From positions 1 to 5,546 of the forward strand of contig MKRS01000682.1 in the NCBI GenBank assembly GCA_001897035.1: a DNA stretch of 5,546 nucleotides. Reading direction: 5' to 3'. A program made the translations under genes and the position numbers. Origin of the DNA: Bacteroidales bacterium 45-6 (GTDB taxonomy: Bacteria > Bacteroidota > Bacteroidia > Bacteroidales > Dysgonomonadaceae). The notes beneath the pieces are model-generated. The model was not told where the DNA came from. It worked only from the letters and a program-made list of their open reading frames with translations, and ran no database searches. Within the stretch, counting starts at the first letter, position 1; every line of letters starts with the position of its first letter. Positions 1-4,457 of the stretch are shown piece after piece.

Positions 1-531
1 GCTGTTTAAGGAAGAATCGTAGTGCAGGGAGTGCAAAGCCCGAAGCACGTTCACCAATTTCTGCCCCCAATAGCCTTTGAAGTGCTCGTAGCAAGTGTAG
101 AGCGCATCGTTCATGTTTTCGGTCATTCCCGTTTCATATACGCAGGCGAAATCTTTTACATCCTGATAGATGTCAGCCAGATCTTCGGAAATAAATGCCG
201 AAATCGGTGTTTCGCTGTATTTCATGTCTTCCAAAAAGACTTCGAGGTAGGTGTCGCTTTCTTTGAGCAGACCTGCTATTTTCCCACAGACAAGGGCGTA
301 AGTTTCTTCGTCCACGTATGTCTCCACCTCTTCGTCAAGCACAGGCTCATTGTCTGGCAGCAAAGTGGCTTTGATGTATAGGAGCGGCAGCAGTTTTATG
401 GTGGTGGCTGTGAATTGCGCCTTGTCCTGCGAGTCCAACTCTTCGAGATAGGCACAGAAACGGACGGCAACCGTCACAAACTCTACCACAGCCGGAGAAT
501 AAACGATCGACTTCAGATAATCTTCTTCCAT
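1..531 (-). CDS. DUF5063 family protein, C-terminal end cut by the window edge
   Basis: The minus strand reads open without a stop from an ATG at 531 to base 1, giving 177 residues, so the stop codon lies outside the window. The protein starts MEEDYLKSIVYSPAVVEFVT and is acidic, soluble-looking and largely helical, with no signal peptide or membrane segment. Features that made me assign it to DUF5063 are the N-terminal SIVYSPAVVEFVTVAVRFC block (8-26), the KLLPLLYIKATLLP block (46-59) and the late GYWGQKLVNVLRALHSLHY block (153-171). The family is known to me as proteins of roughly this length in Bacteroidales, so only a few residues are probably missing. Function is unknown and I infer none. 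It is transcribed divergently from the GNAT gene, with a candidate promoter at 554-584. The family call is from memory of conserved blocks, not a profile search. Confidence 0.8.
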   Translation of the reverse strand, partial: MEEDYLKSIVYSPAVVEFVTVAVRFCAYLEELDSQDKAQFTATTIKLLPLLYIKATLLPDNEPVLDEEVETYVDEETYALVCGKIAGLLKESDTYLEVFLEDMKYSETPISAFISEDLADIYQDVKDFACVYETGMTENMNDALYTCYEHFKGYWGQKLVNVLRALHSLHYDSSLNS

Positions 532-553
532 GATAAGCTATTATTTGGTGGTG

Positions 554-584
554 CAAAAGTAAGAAATAAAAACTATTTGGCAGA
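554..584 (-). promoter_or_regulatory. Candidate Bacteroidota promoter for the DUF5063 gene
   Basis: Read on the minus strand, TACTTTTG (561 down to 554) matches the Bacteroidota -7 consensus TAnnTTTG exactly. The -33 element is poor: TCTG at 584-581, 19 bases upstream, is the nearest approach to TTTG. Transcription would begin near 547-550, giving a 5' leader of under 20 bases before the ATG at 531. No convincing Shine-Dalgarno sequence precedes that ATG, which is usual in this phylum. Confidence 0.4.
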
Positions 585-590
585 GAGATT

Positions 591-607
591 TTTGCGTTTA
601 GCGCAGA
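591..607. repeat. Small TTTGCG/CGCAGA inverted repeat in the divergent gap
   Basis: TTTGCG (591-596) and CGCAGA (602-607) form a six-pair stem with one G-U pair around the loop TTTAG. The arms carry the same TTTGCG...CGCAGA theme as the larger fold-back at 2412-2445, so this may be a reduced relative of it. It sits about 30 bases upstream of the DUF5063 -7 box. It is short enough to be chance. Apart from this and the two promoters I see nothing else in the 532-670 stretch. Confidence 0.3.
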
Positions 608-670
608 ATGAATTTTCGGAGCTGTTTTTCAGGATTTTGTTTACTCCAGATTGCATTTTTAGAGGCTTTG

Positions 671-703
671 TTTGGATAATCCAAATCAAATCAGCTACAT
701 TTG
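671..703 (+). promoter_or_regulatory. Bacteroidota-type promoter upstream of the GNAT leader
   Basis: TTTG at 671-674 and TACATTTG at 696-703 match the Bacteroidota -33 (TTTG) and -7 (TAnnTTTG) elements perfectly, separated by 21 bases, which is close to the usual spacing. A second TTTG at 667-670 is too far for normal spacing. The predicted transcription start is around 707-711, so the RNA would begin at or just before the first hairpin of the leader and have a 5' UTR of about 100 bases. The placement is inferred from consensus alone. Confidence 0.65.
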
Positions 704-710
704 CAACAGC

Positions 711-761
711 AACCTACTTCGGAGGTTAAAGGCCCGGCAACGAAATCCGTCGGGACTCTTT
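711..761 (+). ncRNA. Structured 5' leader with two adjacent hairpins, no family recognised
   Basis: Hairpin 1 (711-727) pairs AACCT with AGGTT and closes on a C-UUCG-G tetraloop, with A716 bulged. Hairpin 2 follows without a gap: outer stem AAAG (728-731) with CTTT (758-761), an asymmetric internal loop, then CCCG (733-736) with CGGG (751-754), a three-base GCA bulge (737-739), and ACG (740-742) with CGT (748-750) around AAATC. The bulge GCA can also pair with TGC at 761-763, so an alternative fold exists. The promoter lies directly upstream and the GNAT start is 49 bases downstream, beyond an AT-rich unstructured stretch with no upstream ATG. It could be a cis-regulatory leader, an attenuator (the bases after hairpin 2, TGCTTTAAT, are only a weak U-run) or a short independent RNA. 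The structure is read from the sequence; the role is inference. Confidence 0.5.
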
Positions 762-810
762 GCTTTAATACCCAAATTATTACCTGATTAAACAAAAATA
801 AGATAGCACC

Positions 811-1248
811 ATGATTAGATTGATGAAAGACACGGACATTGATGCTGTGATGGATATTTGGCTCGAAACCAACATCACGGCCCATGATTTTATACCGGAA
901 GAATACTGGTTGGGAAATTACAATGCGGTGAAAGGGGAATACCTGCCTGAATCTGACAATTATGTGTATGAAGAAAATGGGAAGGTGAAGGGCTTTATCA
1001 GCATCATGCAACCGTCGTTCATCGGCGCCTTGTTTGTGTCAAAGGATAGCCACCACAAAGGCATTGGCGGGCAGTTTGTCGAATTCTGCAAAAGCAAATA
1101 CGGATATTTGGATGTAGCTGTTTATGCCGAGAACAAGGAGGCGATTAACTTTTATGAAAAGCACGAATTTGTGAAGGTGAAAGAAAAAGTCAATGCCACG
1201 TCGTCGCATCTGGAATACATTCTCGAATGGAAAGACGAAATTGAATGA
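811..1248 (+). CDS. GNAT family N-acetyltransferase, YiaC-like
   Basis: This 145-residue cytoplasmic protein is a single-domain GNAT enzyme, which transfers the acetyl group of acetyl-CoA to an amine. It matches the pattern of E. coli YiaC along its length: IRLMKDTDIDAVMDIWLET at the start, EYWLGNYNAVKGEYL (31-45), YVYEENGKVKGFISIM (51-66), the acetyl-CoA pyrophosphate loop HHKGIGGQ (81-88) and ENKEAINFYEKHEF (107-120). Tyr115 in INFYEK occupies the place of the usual general acid. The first position of the Q/RxxGxG loop is His81 rather than Gln or Arg, and YiaC also departs from consensus there. YiaC has been reported as a protein lysine acetyltransferase, but the substrate here cannot be read from sequence, and a small molecule or an antibiotic-like amine is possible. 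The start is the first ATG after the leader; no clear Shine-Dalgarno precedes it. A structured leader RNA upstream suggests regulation. Confidence 0.85.
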   Translation: MIRLMKDTDIDAVMDIWLETNITAHDFIPEEYWLGNYNAVKGEYLPESDNYVYEENGKVKGFISIMQPSFIGALFVSKDSHHKGIGGQFVEFCKSKYGYLDVAVYAENKEAINFYEKHEFVKVKEKVNATSSHLEYILEWKDEIE

Positions 1249-1268
1249 TGATTCTTTGAAAAAATATT

Positions 1269-1309
1269 GGGCATGGGGCTTTCTTTGGATTGCCTCTTTG
1301 TTTTTTTTC
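1269..1309 (+). terminator. Weak candidate terminator after the GNAT gene
   Basis: GGGCA (1269-1273) can pair with TGCCT (1291-1295), five pairs including one G-U with a 17-base loop, followed immediately by a run of T at 1297-1309 interrupted by one G. The T-run is strong but the stem is weak, so this is a tentative call. It lies 20 bases after the GNAT stop codon, in a sensible position to separate GNAT from hemH. Confidence 0.35.
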
Positions 1310-1329
1310 TAACTAAACTAAATACAAAA

Positions 1330-1357
1330 TATAGCCTTTAGCTATAAGAAAAGGCTA
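1330..1357 (+). promoter_or_regulatory. Overlapping inverted repeats upstream of hemH
   Basis: Two perfect inverted repeats share bases here. TATAGC (1330-1335) pairs with GCTATA (1341-1346) around CTTTA, while TAGCCTTT (1332-1339) pairs with AAAGGCTA (1350-1357) around a ten-base loop. They cannot form together. Further down, GCTG-T-CAGC (1368-1376) is flanked by the near-repeat words TAATGGCT (1363-1370) and TAATGGTT (1377-1384). No good TAnnTTTG box is visible between 1249 and 1398; TATCTTTA at 1392-1399 is one base off but overlaps the start codon, so the hemH promoter is not identified. The repeats could be operator sites or alternative RNA folds in the leader. Confidence 0.4.
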
Positions 1358-1398
1358 AAAGTTAATGGCTGTCAGCTAATGGTTATTTACATATCTTT

Positions 1399-2376
1399 AT
1401 GAGCGTGAAAGGAATACTTATACTCAATACTGGAAGCCCGGAATCGGATCAACCGAAAGACGTGGGGCAGTTTATCGGGGACATGCTCTCGGACGGGAAA
1501 GTCCTGGACTTGCCGGCGCCGTTCCGCCAAATCCTTGCCCGTTGGATCATTGCTCCTCGACGCCGCTCCGAATCGGCGCATCATTACCAATTGATTTGGG
1601 ATTACGATAACCAGTCATCCCCACTGGTGTATCATGCTAAGAACTTGAGCTGCAAGTTGGAGGGAAAGTCGCGCGTGGCGGTTGAATATGCTTTCCGCTA
1701 CGGTCATCCGAATGCGGCGGATGCTATTTCGAAACTCGAAAGGAGGCTACCCGGTATGACTGAACTGGTGGGGATGCACCTCTTCCCCCATTTTGCCCAG
1801 TCGAGCTACCAGACAGCGGTGGACGAAGCGTTGAAATGCTACCGGGAAACGCCCAAGCCTTATTCAATTCGGGTAATTAAACCTTATTATAATCATCCCG
1901 AATTTATCCGAGCATTGAGCCTTCAGGTGAAACCTTTTGTGGAAAAACCGTATGACAAATTGCTGTTCAGCTACCATAGTTTGCCGTTAAGCCATTTGAA
2001 GAGGGAAGAGGCTCGTGGTAAAGAGTTCGACTACGTTTTCCAGACGGAAGAAACCCTCCGGCTCGTTTCCGAATACCTTGGTTTGGATAAAGCGAAAAAT
2101 ACCATTGCCTACTCTTCTGCCATTGCGAAAAACTGGAAAGAGCCTTTTCTCGACGATGTGATTGAGCAAATGCCATCAAAAGGGGATAAAAATATCGTGG
2201 TGGCCTGCGCCGGATTCCCGGCCGACAATTTGGAATCCTTGTTTGACATCGGCGTGCAAGCTACAGAGATATTCAAGCAAAAGGGAGGTGAAAACCTCTC
2301 GTTTGTTCCCGGATTGAACAGCGAGGACTCGTGGGTGGATGCCATCTGGAACATTATCAACGACCCTCAGGCCTGA
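1399..2376 (+). CDS. hemH: Ferrochelatase
   Basis: HemH inserts ferrous iron into a porphyrin, the final step of protoheme synthesis; in bacteria it is cytoplasmic or loosely membrane-bound. The 325-residue length is normal for the family. Seen in order: the N-terminal GILILNTGSP strand (5-14), SSPLVYHA (73-80), AFRYGHPNA (98-106), HLFPHFAQSSYQTA (127-140), the ferrochelatase signature core SYHSLP (191-196) with the conserved metal-site His193, the YSSAIAKNWKEPF block (238-250), and AGFPADNLESLFDI (271-284) with the conserved acidic residue Glu279. Oddities: Asn277 stands where family members usually have His or Cys before Leu-Glu, and SSPL replaces the common GGSPL. No cysteine cluster for an iron-sulfur centre is seen at the C terminus. 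The start is the first possible ATG after an in-frame stop at 1363. No other heme gene lies in the window. Whether the substrate is protoporphyrin or coproporphyrin cannot be decided. Confidence 0.93.
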   Translation: MSVKGILILNTGSPESDQPKDVGQFIGDMLSDGKVLDLPAPFRQILARWIIAPRRRSESAHHYQLIWDYDNQSSPLVYHAKNLSCKLEGKSRVAVEYAFRYGHPNAADAISKLERRLPGMTELVGMHLFPHFAQSSYQTAVDEALKCYRETPKPYSIRVIKPYYNHPEFIRALSLQVKPFVEKPYDKLLFSYHSLPLSHLKREEARGKEFDYVFQTEETLRLVSEYLGLDKAKNTIAYSSAIAKNWKEPFLDDVIEQMPSKGDKNIVVACAGFPADNLESLFDIGVQATEIFKQKGGENLSFVPGLNSEDSWVDAIWNIINDPQA

Positions 2377-2383
2377 ATAATAC

Positions 2384-2468
2384 TCTGCGAGCTCCGAGAG
2401 TTTTCTTGGCTGTCTTTGCGTGAACTTCTTTTTGCACGCAGAGACGCTGAGGGAAAGCGTAGAGGAGG
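2384..2468. repeat. Fold-back repeat of degenerate CGCAGAG units between hemH and lysR
   Basis: The core is a stem of eleven pairs, one a G-U, between GTCTTTGCGTG (2412-2422) and CACGCAGAGAC (2435-2445) around a 12-base loop; a further T-G wobble extends it. The right side consists of near-tandem eight-base units, ACGCAGAG, ACGCTGAG and GCGTAGAG (2436-2464), and the left side holds weaker complements (CTCTGCGAG, CTCCGAGAG) from 2384. Short degenerate repeats of this GCAGAG type occur between genes in many bacteria. No T-run follows, so it is not a canonical terminator, though it may stabilise the hemH mRNA 3' end. The last unit runs into AGGAGG (2463-2468), which lies 14 bases before the lysR start, too far for an ideal ribosome binding site. 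Confidence 0.6.
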
Positions 2469-2482
2469 AAAAATAACTTTTT

Positions 2483-3388
2483 ATGCAAAACTTCCGTTTA
2501 CGTGTATTCCATACGGTAGCCACCCACCTTAGTTTTTCGAAGGCTGCCGATCTGTTGTTTATTTCGCAGCCGGCCGTCACAAAGAACATCAAGGAACTGG
2601 AGTCGGAATGGGACATACGCTTGTTTGACCGGATGAAAGGGCGGATTTTCCTCACCGAAGCAGGAAAAACAGCCATGGAATATGCCACGATGATTTTGCA
2701 GATGCACGACAAATTGGAGTTTGCCTTGTCGTCCCTTAAGAATAAATTTACGGGAAAACTGCGGCTTGGAGCCAGTACCACCATCGGCCAATATATCTTG
2801 CCCGAACTTTTGGCCAAGTTCAACGCCATCCATCCCGACGTGGACATCAGCCTTGTGAATGCCAATTCGCAACAAATTGAATCAGCTATCCTTTCCAAAC
2901 AGATAGATTTGGGATTGGTGGAGGGCAACATTAACAACCCCCAACTGAAATACATCCCGTTTCTTGACGACGAGATTGTGGCCGTGGCAAGCACTTCGCA
3001 ACCTGTGTCGAGGCACGATGAAGTCACGATCGAAACCTTGAAGCAAATTCCCGTTGTCCTGCGCGAAGATGGATCGGGAAGCTTGGAAGTTATCTCCAAA
3101 AAATTGCTCGAAAAGCACATTTCGCTCAACGAACTTCGAGTGGTGATGCACTTGGGCAGCACTGAGAGTATCAAGTCGTACATCCAACATGCCAATTGCA
3201 TAGGCTTGGTCTCGATCCATTCCGTCCACAAGGAATTAATTTCAGGAAATGTGAAGGTGATCGACATCACCGATTTGGACATCGAGCGAGCTTTCCATTT
3301 CGTGCATTTGCACGGTCCGTTGGATGGCTTAGGGCAATTGTTTATGGAATTTGCGCAGAGATCCATAACTAATGGTTATCCACTATAA
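2483..3388 (+). CDS. LysR-type transcriptional regulator, YeiE/CysL type
   Basis: This 301-residue protein has the standard LysR layout and length. Residues 1-60 form the winged helix-turn-helix DNA-binding domain, with the recognition segment SFSKAADLLFISQPAVTKNIKELE (17-40) and the wing RLFDRMKGRIFLTEAG (46-61). A linker helix follows to about 88. The effector-binding domain begins with GKLRLGASTTIGQYILPELLAKF (91-113), and REDGSGS (194-200) resembles the anion-contact loop of CysL/YeiE/CysB-like proteins. It should act as a tetramer whose DNA contacts shift when a small molecule binds. The adjacent YeiH transporter gene, 46 bases downstream on the same strand, points to that gene as the target, and YeiE from enterobacteria has been reported to respond to sulfite. 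The ligand here is therefore an inference from neighbours. A dyad at 3365-3379, inside its own 3' end, is a candidate operator. Confidence 0.9.
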   Translation: MQNFRLRVFHTVATHLSFSKAADLLFISQPAVTKNIKELESEWDIRLFDRMKGRIFLTEAGKTAMEYATMILQMHDKLEFALSSLKNKFTGKLRLGASTTIGQYILPELLAKFNAIHPDVDISLVNANSQQIESAILSKQIDLGLVEGNINNPQLKYIPFLDDEIVAVASTSQPVSRHDEVTIETLKQIPVVLREDGSGSLEVISKKLLEKHISLNELRVVMHLGSTESIKSYIQHANCIGLVSIHSVHKELISGNVKVIDITDLDIERAFHFVHLHGPLDGLGQLFMEFAQRSITNGYPL

Positions 3389-3402
3389 GTATTTCATATA
3401 AC
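3365..3402 (+). promoter_or_regulatory. Candidate LysR operator upstream of yeiH
   Basis: ATAAC-N5-GTTAT at 3365-3379 is a perfect five-base dyad that also satisfies the LysR T-N11-A rule (T3366 and A3378). The word ATAACTAA at its left end (3365-3372) recurs at 3398-3405, 33 bases or about three helical turns downstream, and an ATAAG half-site lies at 3385-3389. LysR proteins typically bind such a strong dyad plus a weaker downstream half-site. The site overlaps the last codons of the regulator gene and lies about 55 bases before the yeiH start. A possible -7 box, GAACTTTG at 3423-3430, is one base from consensus and has no good -33 partner. Assignment to the adjacent regulator is inferred. 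Confidence 0.4.
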
Positions 3403-3434
3403 TAAACTCTTGAAATTCTACCGAACTTTGCTGT

Positions 3435-4391
3435 ATGAAAACAGCAACCAGATCAGTAGAACAAATGAGAGAATGGGGTTGGAAAGAATTATCTTTCGTT
3501 GTGGTGGCGGCGGCTTCGCTACTCCCCGTTGTGGGACCACCAGTAGCACTTTTCGCAGGCTTAGTCTTTTCCTTCACGTTGGGGAATCCTTTCAAGAAAG
3601 TCACCAAACACCTCACGCATTGGCTTCTGCAGGCATCCGTTGTCGGCTTGGGCTTCGGCATGAACATCCACGAGGCGATGGCCGTTGGCAAGACCGGCTT
3701 TCTGCTGACAGCTTCCTCCATCACCTTAACCCTCGGCTTTGGGTTGCTGATTGGCTATCTGTTGCGCACCAACAAAAAGACGAGCCTCCTTATTTCTTCT
3801 GGCACAGCCATTTGTGGAGGAAGTGCCATCGCCGCCATGACTCCCGTGGTGGATGCAGACGAAGACGAGACATCCATTGCCTTGAGCACCGTGTTTGTCT
3901 TGAATGCGGTTGCCTTGTTTGTGTTTCCAGTGGTTGGACACCTCTTGAATATGAGTCAAGAACAATTTGGCACATGGGCGGCAATTGCCATCCATGACAC
4001 CAGTTCCGTAGTAGGTGCTGCTCAAAAATACGGCGATCAGGCGTTGCACATTGCTACCACCATCAAGTTGGAACGCGCCTTGTGGATCATTCCGCTTTCC
4101 TTGGTGACTGCACTTTTCTATAAAAAAGGGGGAAAGAAGATAGCCATTCCTTATTTCATTTTTCTTTATGTTGTAGCCATGATGGTGAATACATATTTCC
4201 CTGCCATCAGCGCCATTTCGTCTTCCGTTGTGTTTCTGTCAAAACGGGGCTTGACCCTCACACTGTTTTTAATCGGTGCCGGCCTTTCGCAAGGCACCCT
4301 GAAGAATATCGGTCTAAAACCATTTCTGCAAGGTATTATTTTATGGGTATTGATTTCTTGTGTATCTTTACTCGTGATAATGAATCTGTAA
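3435..4391 (+). CDS. yeiH: YeiH/UPF0324 family membrane transporter (putative sulfate/sulfite exporter)
   Basis: This 318-residue inner-membrane protein has about ten hydrophobic segments, for example 18-34, 36-50, 64-78, 88-110, 149-170, 214-230, 237-254, 272-288 and 298-316, with positively charged loops between them. Family hallmarks are the intramembrane motif SSGTAICGGSAIAA (121-134), the following acidic stretch VDADEDET (139-146), GTWAAIAIHDTSSVVGAA (179-196) and TIKLERALWIIPL (209-221). These fit the UPF0324 family (Pfam Cons_hypoth698), often named a putative sulfate exporter; biochemical proof of substrate is thin. With a YeiE/CysL-type regulator directly upstream, export of sulfite or a related sulfur oxyanion is a reasonable inference. 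The pair is probably co-transcribed, or yeiH has its own regulated promoter in the 46-base gap. The ATG at 3435 leaves a 19-residue polar N terminus before the first membrane segment, as usual. Its last codons and stop lie within a fold-back repeat. Confidence 0.88.
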   Translation: MKTATRSVEQMREWGWKELSFVVVAAASLLPVVGPPVALFAGLVFSFTLGNPFKKVTKHLTHWLLQASVVGLGFGMNIHEAMAVGKTGFLLTASSITLTLGFGLLIGYLLRTNKKTSLLISSGTAICGGSAIAAMTPVVDADEDETSIALSTVFVLNAVALFVFPVVGHLLNMSQEQFGTWAAIAIHDTSSVVGAAQKYGDQALHIATTIKLERALWIIPLSLVTALFYKKGGKKIAIPYFIFLYVVAMMVNTYFPAISAISSSVVFLSKRGLTLTLFLIGAGLSQGTLKNIGLKPFLQGIILWVLISCVSLLVIMNL

Positions 4392-4444
4392 ATTCGTGAA
4401 TCCAGTCATCTGCAAATTTACAGTTTTACGATTTAACAGATTCA
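4381..4444. repeat. Long fold-back repeat spanning the yeiH stop codon
   Basis: Bases 4381-4400 pair with 4425-4444: TGAATCTGT with ACAGATTCA (nine perfect pairs), AAAT with ATTT, CGT with ACG, then a G-U and two A-T pairs, interrupted only by single-base bulges at T4394 and A4435. That makes 19 pairs with a 24-base loop. The loop contains the near-perfect palindrome CTGCAAATTTACAG (4410-4423), whose right half also complements CTGTAAATT at 4386-4394. The arms read as degenerate eight-to-nine base units of the form TGTrAATy. The yeiH stop (4389-4391) lies in the left arm, and lpd starts 13 bases after the right arm. No T-run follows, so a canonical intrinsic terminator is unlikely; a role in transcript stability or a repeat-insertion origin fits better. 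I see no TAnnTTTG promoter for lpd in this gap. Confidence 0.7.
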
Positions 4445-4457
4445 CAACATTGCATTT

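Noticed and set aside
731..741. S-box (SAM-I) riboswitch suggested by the word CCCGGCAAC
   Set aside because: Only this short word matches. The four-way junction, the kink-turn and the upstream GAGGGACTGGCCC-like strand of an S-box are absent, and the downstream gene is an acetyltransferase.
691..1011. A 106-codon minus-strand open frame covering the leader and the first part of the GNAT gene
   Set aside because: It is antisense to a convincing enzyme gene and to the structured leader, and its Cys-rich end is simply the translation of the leader hairpin region.
1392..1399. TATCTTTA as a hemH -7 promoter box, and the similar TAACTTTT at 2474-2481 before lysR
   Set aside because: Each is one base off consensus with no TTTG at the right distance, and each would start transcription inside or right at the coding sequence, which is not compatible with the good N termini of both proteins.
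2176..3366. A 396-codon open frame on the minus strand across the end of hemH and most of lysR
   Set aside because: It lies antisense to two well-recognised genes, spans their intergenic repeat, has an unnatural Ser- and Cys-rich composition and shows no recognisable domain. It is a by-product of codon bias on the plus strand.
3410..3997. A 195-codon plus-strand open frame overlapping the start of yeiH
   Set aside because: It is out of frame with yeiH, rich in Arg, His, Cys and Trp, and has no family resemblance, whereas the yeiH frame shows clear motifs and membrane segments.
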